This document shows, piece by piece, positions 30,901 to 42,679 of a stretch of 64,000 nucleotides of DNA (its first letter is position 1; each line of letters opens with the position of its first letter). A model generated the notes under the pieces. That model did not search any database, was not told where the DNA came from, and saw only the letters and a program-made list of their open reading frames with translations. Source of the DNA: Dysidea avara (taxonomy: Eukaryota > Porifera > Demospongiae > Dictyoceratida > Dysideidae); NCBI RefSeq assembly GCF_963678975.1, contig NC_089285.1, positions 10,464,694 through 10,528,693 on the forward strand, read 5' to 3'. The position numbers and the translations under genes are program-made.

Positions 30901-33900
30901 CAAACCGCATTCCCATGATATTTCCTGGGTAATATCAAGACAATATTGCCCAGTCAATCCCAGGCAATGCCTTTGAACGCCCACACTATAGTGGGATATA
31001 CAGTGATATATAGCAAGTAGAATACTTACAAGCATCTTTCTACATTCACATAATGTGTTGTGTCAAAGCTTATTAAATTTAGAATAAAGAATCCCTACTT
31101 TAAAATGAATTCTTGCTTCTATAGTAGATGAAAGATTTCTGATTTGTATTTCTACTAGTTGTATGACAACTATTGTGTGTTTTGTGTAGCCATTGTACTG
31201 GCAGCCATGTGAGGCACCTGGATATCATGAACGTATTGAGAGGTGAGTGGTGTGTGTTTAATACTGTAGTACATAAATGTTGCCCATACAGACACAAGCG
31301 TCTGAGGCCCCAGCTAGTACAGGTTATCAGAAGGAGGAAGCTAGAGCTACACCGACGAGACACCAAGTTGTGTGAACACTATGAGACACTACTGAATGAG
31401 TGGGAGAAGAAGGTGGAGAAGACTGAGAACAATACAAAGAGGAAGTGAGGAAGATTGACTATATAGTAGATGTAGTGCTATTTATTCATCTTCACATACA
31501 AACACCAAGTAATATTCAAGCTGTATCTGTGCTGTGTTACAGAGCTAAGGATGTGAGGAATAAGGAGTTCTTTGAGAAGCACTTCCCAGAGATCAAGAGG
31601 CATACACTGAGACTAGGCCCCAAGGGGTTTAGTGTGGTAAGAAGTGAAGCTGAGCTGAATGAAATCCTTGATGAACTCTATGAACAAGAAGAGGTAGTGT
31701 AACATGTGTGTGAAATGTTCATGTTATCACAGACTTATTGGACTAGCTACAATTATCTCTAAAGGTGTCCTTATTGATGGGTATACAGTGAAACCTTCCT
31801 TATTAACAAACTCCCCAATTTAAGGATACAATAGGCAAAACCTCCATGATAAGTGCAACTATTTTGGTCTCGACAGGTCTAATTGGAAACAGATTTAAAT
31901 TCTGGTCCCAAAGTATCTGTTATAGAGAGGTTCCACTGTACTCATTTGCTGTACATGTTGTACTAGTGAATTGCTAGTAAACAAATTTTACACAATTTCC
32001 CTTTAAATTTCCAGTGACTAAGCTAATGAGAATTTCCGACCCACTAACACTACTCATAGTTCCCTTATCAGTACATGCTGGGCTAAAGGTTAAGAGTTCC
32101 ACTTCACAGAAGTTTATTTAAGCAATACCATTGCTGTAGTTATTGTTATGGGTACATGTATTGATTCCTATGGGTGCTCTATGCAATAGCTATTGATCTA
32201 TCTGTGTATATTTGGTTGTAACAGTTTCAAGGAATATTGGCTGTGCCTTTCATGTTAATGGTTTGAACTTAAAATTCTTAAGTCATTATTGTATCATTAT
32301 CCTGGGTGGAGGTGTGCATTAATTAGAGTTTACTTGCTAGGCATTGGAGAGATATCAGAAGGCTCATGCTCCCATCCCTCCGATGATCTTCAACTCCAAG
32401 GATGATCACAAGTTTATTAGCAATAATGGTGTGTGTTGTGTATTGTATATGCATGCATACATGCATGTGTGAATATGTGACTCTGGCAGGGATGTGCCCG
32501 CAGTGGTTGGGACTAGCCACCACTCAAATACAATAGCCACTACTATCACTCACCAGCCACTACAGATTCACCTCTGACTTACACAAGTTAAGGCCCACAC
32601 ATTTTATTGTACAGTTCTGGACTTGGCCATAGCCACCATTATTCTAAACCTCCCTGCTTTGGGTGAGGAAGCATAGTAAAGTGGTTAGAGTACATGCCTA
32701 GTAATTGAGGTTTGATGCTTGTAATGCCCAGTTGCTATTATTGTTGTTTCCTTGATTAAGAAACTTTACTCACATTGCTCCAGTCTACCCAGATGGACTG
32801 GTGAAGCTAATGTCAACATGTCTAGCATAACAGGTAGTGCCCACGCCTTCGCCTGTTAGAACAAGTAGTGCCCACACCTTCACCTGTTAGAGACACAGTA
32901 TAGCCTCCTGTCACCTGTGGGGTATTGGGATTTGCCAGAACTGGCTATTAGGCACCTGAGTAGTGTGCACAGGCTGCCCAGTCAACACTGAGTTGGTAGA
33001 TGTGCGTTGACTGGGTAAGTGTATGTTGTCTGGGTAGGTGTACGTTGACTGGGTAAGTGTATGTTGTCTGGGTAGGTGTGACCATTTACACAGAAGCTGT
33101 ATTTTTTGTGTAAGCATGCGTTTTAGTGTGTTGGTGTGTTATAGTTACAAAAATACACTGTGTTTTGATACATATGTTTGTGTGCATGACTACATTAATA
33201 TTGACAGGTTTCATCACAAGTAAATTACGTATTATGAACTCTTGTCACAACTTATCACAAGTGAAATAAGCATTCCAACACATCTAATCATCACACTACA
33301 GTTCTCATTCTACCCCTATACCATATTAGCACTACTATTACCATATTGATCAAGGTGATCTTCATATCACTTCTTCCTAGTAACTACCTCACTGGCTTGT
33401 CTTCATATAGCTGGCTATGTGTATATGTGTGTGTAGTGTTTGTTACATTAAACACTGTTGATTCAATGATACCCTTCCCTACTGCCTCTATTTAGTGGGT
33501 GTGACTTTGTGTGTGTACCATCGAGTAATTGGTAGGGCTAGCTGTACTGTTAAACTATTAATATTATCTCTGTGTGTGTATGTGTTCTGATCTGTGTAAT
33601 TTTATCATGGGATCAATTTTATATATGAATAGGCAGTAATATATACCATTTTTACATGCATGATGTTATTTGTATGGATTTTCTGTGAGTGAGAACTGTC
33701 AAGGAACTAATGGGATAGATTTGATATCATACTCTTCATGTGAGAGTTATCAAGCCTTGTAATGATGCCCTGAATAACATGTAGTGGATAATCAATGTGA
33801 TCTGTGTATATAGTTTGTTTGTGGGGGATCTAAATATTTGTAAACTTTACTGTAAAGAATTAGTCTTATGTGTCCCATTGTCCCATGGATATAAAGAATT

Positions 33901-34006
33901 ATTTATTAGGTTGAGGAGTAGTTTCTTCAATTATTGTAGCTACGATGTACAGTATCTACTATCTAGTTAAAGCCATCTGGTATCATTTTAGGTTCACTGC
34001 AAACAC

Positions 34007-34086
<80 letters not shown>

Positions 34087-37000
34087 CTTTTTAGCTAGAC
34101 TAGCTATAGTGTATGTGTATATGTTAATGATTGGGAGGTTATGATGAAGCCTCATTTGATAATCGCATACTCACCTAACAGGTTTGGTGAGGGACCCACT
34201 GATGGTCTACAAAGAAAAGAGGGTGACCTCAACTTGGACCGATGAGGAGAAGCAAACATTTTGTGAAAAGTTAGTAATTCTGTAGTAATGTGTGTATGTA
34301 TATATACACATGGCAGTTTTACAGTGCTTCTTTGACTGGTAATAATGTATTATAGGTATGCCTTGTATCCCAAGAGCTTTGATAAGATATCTCAGTTCAT
34401 TCCAAACAAGGTGTGTATATGTCTAGGTTGTGTGTGTGTGTGTGCGTACATGCATGCACACGTGTGGTGCACTATAGTTATGTATTGTGTCAGTATGATG
34501 ATCTGATTGGTACTCACAGACTACTGCTGACTGTGTACAATTCTACTACTTGTCAAAGAAAAAGGAGAACTATAAAGAACATGCTACTAAGGCAAAGGAG
34601 CAGAAGAGAAAAGCTGCCTTATTGGCTCGTCAACAACTGGTATGTGTCTAGTATATGTATTTAACCTGTGTATGGTGTGTGAATGTATGTCTGTCTGTCT
34701 GTCTCTATGGTATGTACTGTATGGCGGGTTTTTCTTGCAAACAAATTTACTTTCGAAAATAAAATCATACAACACTTAATCTCGTGAGGTGACAAATTTG
34801 CAACATTAAATTCTGTATCTATGCTTGTATCTGTGATAAATTGATGCAGGGGCCTGAAGTTTGCCAGGAAACAGGTAGGGCAGCCGTTGGTAAGCGATGT
34901 TTGGTGAAGAAACACGTGTTGTGTAGGGGAATGAGTAACTGAAAACTCCACGTGATAAAGTATTCACGAATTTTAATATTGCGCGAAGTGCCCAAAACGC
35001 AAGATTAAAGTCCTCGTGATAAAAACCCACTATACGGTATGTGGTAGGGACCAGTCAGGGTCACAAGGCTCCCTTGTGTTGGCCTTGTTAATCCGATAGG
35101 GATTACAGTAAAACCTGTGTATTAAGGACACCTTGGGACTGACCAAAAGTGTCCTAATTATCATGGTGTCCTGATTTTCCAGATAATTTACATGCTAAGG
35201 GATACTTTTGGACCATTACCAAGTGTCCATACACAGGTGTCCTCATTTTCAAGTGTCCTGATTAACAGGTTCCATTATCACTTATACATATCATGCTAAT
35301 GCAGAATTATTTTGCTTCGGGACCAAGCTGCTGACTTTAGTTCCTGCTGTTGTCCTTGGCCTATCCACTGTTCTTCTCACCTGTGGCCTAAATCTTAGGC
35401 CTTATAAATTAGGTTACTCAGCGTTCCTTGGCTAAGTGGGAGGATACCTCCCATGGAGGGCTGGAATTTAGTCTCTCGCAGGCAACAAAGAATGTGAAGT
35501 GTGTGTAGTGTGGCTAACATTAAAATTTTCTGTGGTAGTTCATACACACGCTTGTAACCCTAGTCTCTGCATGATTATGTCATCACCATTACAATACTAC
35601 TACTACTACACATACCACACAGCCATATTGTTGCTTGTGATGTGAATACAGTCATCACTTTAAATTCTAGTGATATGATTACATGTTTCATCTGCGTAAC
35701 TACTTGTGGTTGATACTTGATAGTGTCATCAGTTACTAATCATATGACGTATTCAGTGTGTGTACAGTAATATGTCACCAGTGTGTAGACTTGTTGACAA
35801 GGCCACAGTTAGATGGTAGGTGTAACACTTTATCTCACTCCATTATGATTTCTGTTATTCTCTTTGCTAGGGTTTATATGTAAAATTTATTTCACATCGC
35901 ATAACTTGCAGGCTGCCGACGCTGCCAGTTCCTATGGTAACAGTAGTCCATGTGCCAGCCAGATGCGTAAACTATCAGAGGAAGGGTAAGAGTGATCATA
36001 TCCTATAACATATAGCAACACTTTATTGGTGTAGGAAATCTAAAGGAAAGTTGAGACTGCTAAATGAGACCAGGGTACCAACATACACTGGCTGGACACC
36101 TGATGAGATACAGAGACTAAGAGAAGGTAATGTTGGACAGGAGTTATGACTCTTTGAGGGAGGCAGCTTTTTAGCTGTTCATGTCTAGGAGATTGAACTG
36201 ATACTGGGAAATCTCCCTGTCCTTCACTGCTTTGATCCACTAACCAATTCTTCTAAGTCCATGTATTGTGTTTGTTTGACGTCTACAGTAGGCTGTGTAT
36301 TTCTTGTAGGCTTTAGCCATGATTATTAGTAGTAACCATGAACATTTATCATTCCCTACGGCATTATAAAGGTGGTGTTTGTTTTGTCACAAATAGTTCT
36401 TCAAAGTATTTGGAAGGCCATTTCCTAGGTAATTCATTAGGAAGGAAACTTGGATGTCTTTAGATCACAGTACAGCAGTACAGTTTTGTGTCATAATTAA
36501 AACATTTTCCTCTGAAATTACCAAATTCAGCTTACGTATTACATCCTGTTATTCCTGTATTACGTATCACTTTTACCTTGTTGGGTGTACTCTTGGATTA
36601 ACCTTTACAACAGAGTGGTACACTATTCCTCAATGTAGCACACATTAGCCGTCATTAATGAAAACCATGTGTGTGAAAGAAGTGATTGTGGTTTCTAAAT
36701 TATGCATACTTTTGGCAAGCACTCAATGGAGTGAAAGAGCCAATAACTGTTTTGTATGTATTGCTGGTAGATTATACTGTAGTACAACAGTCTTGTTTCA
36801 TGTATATATTGTTTCTGCTACAGGTTTACGGTTGTATGGCCGAGCATGGGGTAAGATCTATCGTATGGTTGGTCCAGTGAAGACTGCTACTCAATGTAAA
36901 AGTTTCTTTGATGATTACCGAGATGATCCCCATCTACAGCTACACAAAGCTCTCTCTGAGCACAACATCATTAAGGTGTGTGTCTGTGTGCTGTTATTGT

Positions 37001-40000
37001 TTACTATGCGTTAACATTGTGGATGTTAACACGTTAACATTGTGGATGTTAACAGTTGACACTGTAAAAAAATGTCATTGCCCTAAATTGTGATTATACA
37101 GTAGCATCTTTAGTTTAATGAGGTAAGTGTTTCTTTTTTCCCTTCCAACAGTGTGAGTGGCTTAGGCACATATATTGATGCTCTTACTGTGGTCTGTAAT
37201 TTGTTCATTGTTGTAATACCATTGTGCATGTGTGTTAGGTTCTTGAGATGTGTTATGTTGTGGTACATAGTTGAGTGTTCTATTGCAGTGTTTTGTAATC
37301 AATGTGAACAGGACTTACCCAGTTTGCATTAAACCTGAAATTGTTGTTGCAGTTGTGTGTTTCAGAATTGATAAGGTGCTCAAACTGTAAACATTATACA
37401 GATGTTGCATATCACCCATAACTGTGTTTTCATTTTACTGACTTTTAATGTCCCCTTTGATCTATTTTAACTCTTATATATTACCTGTTTGACTGGTCAC
37501 TACAGAATGCCCAGAAGGCCAAGAGGAAGGCTGAGGCACGCAAGCAGTCAGCGTCAAGTTTGTATGAGTTAGAGAAGAAGAGAAGAAAACAAAAAGAAGT
37601 GATTATCCAGGAGAGCAGTGATGATGCCACGGATGATATAGAATCAGACAGAGACTCCATTATCAACAGTTCTGTTGTATCAGAAGAAAAGACATTTAGT
37701 GAAATCACTACTGAAGGAGAAACATTGTCTTCACATACAGATTCAGAATCAAGCACAGAAGAAGCAGATGAAGTTATTGATCACACTGCTTCACAAAGAA
37801 CTAGACCCAACAGGCTACCATCTGTTAGAACTTCTGAGGATAATATTGACATGTTGTTTTCTGCTGCTGAAGCTCTAGCCAGTGTAGACAGCAGTAATGG
37901 TATCTTCGGAGTATCCACTAAAGTAGCTCTACATGACCATACGTATTCTAAACCCACGGGATCACTTATGAACAGCAGTGAGTTCCAGGGAAGCTCGGGA
38001 CTTTCCCTGATTGCTGCAGCAGCTGCTGTTGTATCACCAACTCTTTCATCAAGTCCAACAGGGAAATCCCCACTCCCGTCTCCGGTAAAGGCCCCAAGGG
38101 GACGACCCCCAAGTAGTCAAAAACGAAGCAACACAGTTGGAGCAAAGTTGGGACCAACATTCCTTAGCCCAGCCGGCCCCAGTATGCACATATCATTGAC
38201 AGAGACCAAGTCTTATCGAGGCAGAGGAAGGGGTACAACTATTCCTTTAACAAAGACTATTCCTCATGCGAGCAAGAACAGTGGGATCACTACCAAGTTA
38301 ACGATACCTGCTAATCGGGTTGGAAAAGCAAGTGTGATGTCACCTACTACTGGGCCATCAAAGTTCCCACCATTTTCTACAGGTTCAAACAAATCATCAT
38401 CTCTTTCCCATACTGTAACACAGTCATCAACACTAGCAGCATTTGAAGCTTTAGTGAATGTTGCAGCTGCTGCTAAACCAGCGGAATTACCTCCACCAAG
38501 GAGTTCCAATGTTAACCACCCCTCACATACAGTGAATGCCCAGCAGTCAAAGAAAGATGGTCCATCAGACAAACTTGTGGTTGATTTGGTGTCAGTACTG
38601 ACAAACTCTACACCCACAGTTGGGACCACCTCATCCCTTACTCCAACCGTTCACCTTCCCATACAGAGTACACTCAGACTACCAGTTCATTCTGTATCTT
38701 CTAAACAGACCACAGTTGTAATGTCAACAGCTAGTAAACCAGTACGCTCCTTGCCACAGAAATTATTCCCTCCTCATAGTTCACTGGATTCATCCAAGTC
38801 ATTGTTTACTAGTGAACACAAGTCAACCGTTGGAAAGATTGACTCACCTGTGAGAACGTTAACAGTGTATGCACCACTTTTAGCTGCACAACAAGCACAA
38901 GGTCAATCTGTTGGAACTATAGTGTCCTCTAGTAGTTTGGTGATCAGGAAGTCCACACCCACAAGTGGGCAGCATCCTATCTTTACAACAACAAACAAAA
39001 CAGTTACAGAAACAACATCATCATCTTATGGTAAATCACTGGCTGTTGCAAAGCCACCATCAACTAAAGCATCATTGTTGGTAAAGGGTATCCCTCCTAG
39101 GATTGAAGTACCAGCAAAACCTGCAGAGAGTACACCAGTAGATGAGAAAAAAGATCAGTTAGTTGAAAGGCTAAGTGATGGAGGTAGTAGCCATTCAGTT
39201 GATAGTCCCAAACCTGTCATTGTCACAGAGTCCAACACAACACCAGATGATAAGATGGAACCAGTTAACTTGCAGCTCGAGTCTAATGAAGACAATGAAC
39301 TGTTATCAGCTCCACTAAGAATCACCTTAGGACAGGGAAGTAGTTCATCATCTAAACTGGTACCCATTAGTATATCCCGGCCACCTGAAGATGAAGTGTT
39401 GGTGTTGACTGCAGCCAAGTCAGCTGATAGTGAAGCACCACCAAAGTTGCCTGCTAATGCTCCTGTTACGAAAGCTGCTAAGAAGGCACAGAAAGTTACA
39501 AAACTTGAAAAACCAAAATCAAAGAAACCAAGAACTAGTGATGATTATGATTCAAGAAAGGATCAACCAGAATCAACAACCATCAATAGTCAAGCAAGTA
39601 CTGATTTTCTCAGTGTCCTAATGCCAGCCTTGGTAACAGACAGCAGTAGTTCAGGGAATTTCACCACTCCAATGTTCTTAAACTCCCTAACGTCAACAAC
39701 AGGTCCTCTACCCACAAGAAGCAACATAACACATATCATGGATCGTTCACACTCTAATTCTCCTGCCACTGATCTTATGAACACGACAACTGCTGATAAT
39801 GAAGACCACCTTGTTTCAGCGACACATGACATCAGTGAGCTGTCTAAACTGTTAGAACCACTGTCAAGTGACAATCATCAATCTAATCTTGATGGTCATC
39901 ACGATAAGGCACAAGCAGTACCATCAAACGCTACAGACTTCTTTTGCCCTAATGCAATCGCCTTGAGTCTCTTCTCAACTGTGCCTGACTCAGAACAAGA

Positions 40001-40031
40001 GGCAAACTCTACGCCAGCTACAAGTAAATAA
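24980..40031 (+). CDS. NCOR: Nuclear receptor corepressor (NCoR/SMRT family)
   Basis: Sixteen exons: 24980-25047, 26164-26262, 28369-29116, 29916-30113, 30332-30406, 31190-31242, 31292-31444, 31543-31693, 32341-32428, 34182-34269, 34356-34410, 34520-34639, 35912-35985, 36035-36126, 36824-36975 and 37506-40031. They total 4740 nt in one frame, 1579 residues (human NCOR1 about 2440). The N-terminal RKRPSMLSEF matches the vertebrate RPSLLSEF motif. A coiled coil (EELLLLMERVDHDIAKVELQ, about 280-300) corresponds to the TBL1/GPS2-binding region. Then come PLYWQPCEAPGYHE, the basic NEWEKKVEKTENN block, and the deacetylase-activating region with SANT1 (WTDEEKQTFCEK ... DCVQFYYLSKKKENY, about 563-612) and SANT2 (GWTPDEIQRLREGLRLYGRA, about 676-722). 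The long final exon is Ser/Thr/Pro-rich with an Ala-rich block (LAAFEALVNVAAAAK) resembling one in vertebrate NCOR1. The family recruits HDAC3 in the nucleus. No canonical (I/L)xx(I/V)I receptor box was found by eye. Confidence 0.93.
26400..27045. other. NCoR intron 2, possible transposon remnant
   Basis: About 600 bp with locally higher GC and no coding potential, between NCoR exon 2 and the foldback MITE. It begins near TGGGATTTTCCAGCCAAAAT. It may be an old element, but no terminal repeats were identified. Confidence 0.3.
27049..27280. mobile_element. Foldback MITE in NCoR intron 2
   Basis: The left arm AGGAAAAATTAGGAATTTTA is mirrored by TAAAATTCCTGATTTTTCCT, and the arms run almost to the centre (TAGATATACTAGTGGACAT versus ATGTCCGCTAGTATATCTGC). 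It shares the AGGGATC...AGAAATAAA...GGAAACAAG block with the element at 6719-6945. Confidence 0.75.
27300..27860. repeat. Dispersed repeat, copy 1 (NCoR intron 2)
   Basis: It begins CCATGGCTGCAAGGATATAC and includes AACTCACCCTGTTTGC, GAATGGCTGACACAT and GGGTAAGCCATGAGCAACCC. The same blocks occur in the same order and diverged form at 30419-30980. The two copies are direct repeats in one gene. The class is unknown. Confidence 0.5.
30419..30985. repeat. Dispersed repeat, copy 2 (NCoR intron 5)
   Basis: Diverged partner of 27300-27860: CCACGGCTGCAAGGA, TACTCACCTGTTTAAA, CAATGGCTGACATGTG and GGGCATAAAAGCCATAAGCA. The left end adds a hairpin (ATACCACGGCTGCAAGG mirrored by GCACAGTCGTGGTAT, to 30519). 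Confidence 0.5.
31784..31940. mobile_element. pogo/Tigger-like MITE in NCoR intron 8
   Basis: The TA-flanked element 31786-31938 starts CAGTGAAACCTTCCTTATTA and ends TAGAGAGGTTCCACTG. Same terminal family as 10548-10716. Confidence 0.7.
32661..32815 (+). mobile_element. tRNA-derived SINE in NCoR intron 9
   Basis: The head has pol III box-like sequences (A-box GTGGTTAGAGTACATG near 32681, B-box-like GAGGTTTGATGCTTG). A body follows with AAACTTTACTCACATTGCTC and CAGTCTACCCAG, a block I associate with invertebrate SINE families. Decayed but recognisable. Confidence 0.6.
34002..34083 (+). repeat. Long (CA)n microsatellite in NCoR intron 9
   Basis: About 80 bp of nearly uninterrupted CA dinucleotides (one GC step near 34011), about 100 bp upstream of exon 10 (34182). 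Confidence 0.95.
35104..35280. mobile_element. pogo/Tigger-like MITE in NCoR intron 12
   Basis: It starts CAGTAAAACCTGTGTATTAA at 35106 and ends with the mirrored CTGATTAACAGGTTCCATTA. Internal GGACACCTTGGGACTGACCA is complementary to 63365-63392 in the copy at the right edge, so these two are close relatives. Confidence 0.65.
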
Positions 40032-40577
40032 AATGAATTAAATGTCAAAAGTTTATACGTGAAACCTCCAGACAATGAAGTAGATGGAATAATGTTCTTT
40101 TTTGTTTTAATGCTGTATTCTACGTATATACATTTGTATTGTATGTTGTGTATGTATACTGTTGTATTATATGGTAATCCTTCATATACACCTCATGTTA
40201 TTGCCTGAGGTGTCTTGCTACATATGCCGTTTTATCTCATGTTTATTATAAAAAGATTTTGTATTAATATGAATTTGGTTATATGACATCTTTACTGGGA
40301 TCATTGGGTTGCTGATTGGGAGCAAAAGGAATATATTTCCCAACCATTCTAATATAATGTACACATGACTGCAACATTACTTTTACCACTAACACCTAAC
40401 TTGCTTGTTCTCAGGAGTGCATGTATATGAACACTGCACCTAGTTCTTGTCAAAACTTGATAGTGGTGTATATGCATAGATCGTATATTCTTCGTACAGA
40501 ATATACAATCTATGGTATCTGTGAGTTCACACCTTGAAGATGATCAATACCAACTGAATTATAACAATCATTAATAT
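40032..40577. other. Intergenic space between converging NCoR and EMC6
   Basis: 3' untranslated sequence of both genes is expected here. An inverted ATAGATCGTATATTC / GAATATACAATCTAT hairpin lies at 40476-40514. No other feature. Confidence 0.5.
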
Positions 40578-40910
40578 TCAATACACATGTACTAGGCCAT
40601 ACAGAAACGTCCAGAACAACACATAAGTGAATAGTCCACTAAAAACTCCATCAGTCCATACTGCTCTTCTCGACAAGAAGTACTTATTCCAACTAGTGCC
40701 CGCCTTCATGTACAACATTACCGACAGTAACACAGACATGACGAAGTAGAATACAAATCCCTTGATGCCTGTTAGTCCCAAGGTACCTGCTGTAGCGCCG
40801 CTGACAGTGGAGAATGACGTCCTAACATAATCGATTACTGCAGCATTGGACCTAATTATTGTTTCACTGTAGACCACAGCCGGCTTCGTAACTTTCTCTC
40901 TAGGCGACAT
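40578..40910 (-). CDS. EMC6: ER membrane protein complex subunit 6
   Basis: An intronless 110-residue frame, the same length as human EMC6. It carries the family blocks [32 protein letters not shown] and the C-terminal [17 protein letters not shown]. Two or three transmembrane segments are apparent: about 38-66 ([19 protein letters not shown] region) and 88-109. EMC6 is a core membrane subunit of the EMC insertase, which inserts tail-anchored and multipass proteins into the ER. The start at 40910 (MSPREK) is the only Met before the conserved region. Confidence 0.96.
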   Translation of the reverse strand: MSPREKVTKPAVVYSETIIRSNAAVIDYVRTSFSTVSGATAGTLGLTGIKGFVFYFVMSVLLSVMLYMKAGTSWNKYFLSRRAVWTDGVFSGLFTYVLFWTFLYGLVHVY

Positions 40911-42660
40911 GTACCTGAATAAAACGCGTGAAACGATCTATATTAGTAAGAGTACACGATAACCATACCTCTGTTTCACTTTTAATTAACCCGCACTAAC
41001 TTTAGTTTTAATTAATGAGCACCCACGGTCTCACGTGAGCATTTGTAAAACCTACACTATGGCTAGCTGGCTATCACAGCTGTGACTCATTAGTATACTA
41101 GTAACCTACCCTACATGCAGGACCATGTCCACACTAACTAAGCATCATAAGCAATCGCCATGCATCCACACAGCATACCATGGTGATATCACTTTTAAAG
41201 TACCTGCAATGAAATGTGTTCTCTGTCACATATTCCAGTAAAATTGTGACTGGCATCTGTGTAATTTACTAAGCAAAACACTGACATTGCACCTATCAGT
41301 GTATTAAGCCTGCATGCCTCAGCTAGCTATATATAGTGTGCAGCCCCTGGTACAGATGGATAGACAGACAGTATTTCAGCTTTATTATATAAAGCCCGCC
41401 AGGAGCAATATGCTGAATGTCATGTGTTCAAGTATTGCATCACTATCAGTTAGCTGCATGGGGATGGACCTTCAACAGTAACTGTTAGCATACATGCTGC
41501 AACATGCACCACTCAGCACCAGACATAAGTGTATAATTATAATTCTTCAGATATGTGAGCCTTATGATAGTCATTCAACTAAGCTATATAGCTAGTATAG
41601 CCATAATATTATTTTGGTTGCAACTTGTCTCATTGTCAGCGAAATACTGCCACCGGTTAAGATGAAGGGGTATGTCAGTGAATTATGGTACGCCTCGTAC
41701 AAGTGTATGGGTCGTAATCTACAATCATGGAAGTGCCATAATATTATATAGTTAAAGGTAGCTAAAGAAAGTTGGACCATAAAGTTTCATAGCTGTCAGT
41801 ATAAGTCTGCAGCCTATGCTATAGCTATGGGCATAGCTACAGCAGACAGGAAAAATAAACTGTGAGTTTAACTTGTCCTACTGCAATACACTGAAACTTC
41901 TGTAATCCAATGGTAAGTGCAGATCACAAGGAATCTGGATATCATAAGCCAGTACATAGCTAGTTATAAAAATTTGCAGCCATTGGTGCAGCAAATAAAG
42001 TCAGTAGTAATCAGGTTTCACTGATGGTTACTACCTAAATATACACAACAAGCAGAAATTCACATATACTTCACTTTTATTGTACATATAGCTGTGCTGC
42101 AAAGAGTGAAATGTGCACTCACTGGTATACGCATCAAATGCAACAGATTGCTAGTTTCCAGTTGCTACTGACAAACACAACTTATATTCTATTAACAGTT
42201 ATATAAAGTCAATGCTATATATTACCTCAAATCAAGTCTTACCTTACTGACCACAAACTTTTCAACTCACAAACCTCACTAGCTTGTCCATGCAGCCCCT
42301 GTATCCTACCATATCTCTGAACTATAGAGTTATATTTACCCACCAGATTTAATGCACATAGCTAGGCTTTGCTTGTATTATAAAGCCACAGAAAATAAAT
42401 ATATTATGCTATCTGCTACCTCCTTCACTCTTTTGCATCTTGTATACAGTGTTAGCTAAATACAAATTGGCACAAGTATTGCTAAATCTTCAAACTTGTG
42501 AAAGCACTAATAGTATTGGTTACACTTATGATGTTATACCAAAACTGTAACCTTTTATATGAGAGAAGCTTGTTGTCCACATCATCTAGACTTGATCCCC
42601 TAGCAGGAGAATCAGATGACTACATGTAGTACTTCTTTAATTTGGCATTTTCTACAATAG
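40911..42660. other. Gene-poor region with one pogo-like MITE
   Basis: The first few hundred bases should hold the EMC6 promoter. A pogo-like MITE lies at 41889-42023 (TA-flanked at its left end: CACTGAAACTTCTGTAATC, right end mirrored TAATCAGGTTTCACTG). The rest shows no gene. Confidence 0.5.
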
Positions 42661-42679
42661 ACATCTGTTGCTTTGCTTG

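Noticed and set aside
36658-36823. Extension of the SANT2 exon upstream into an open frame from 36658
   Set aside because: The acceptor at 36823 joins in phase with exon 14; the upstream residues do not resemble SANT domains.
38264-39874. Long minus-strand frames opposite the NCoR last exon
   Set aside because: They are antisense shadows of Ser/Thr/Pro-rich coding sequence.
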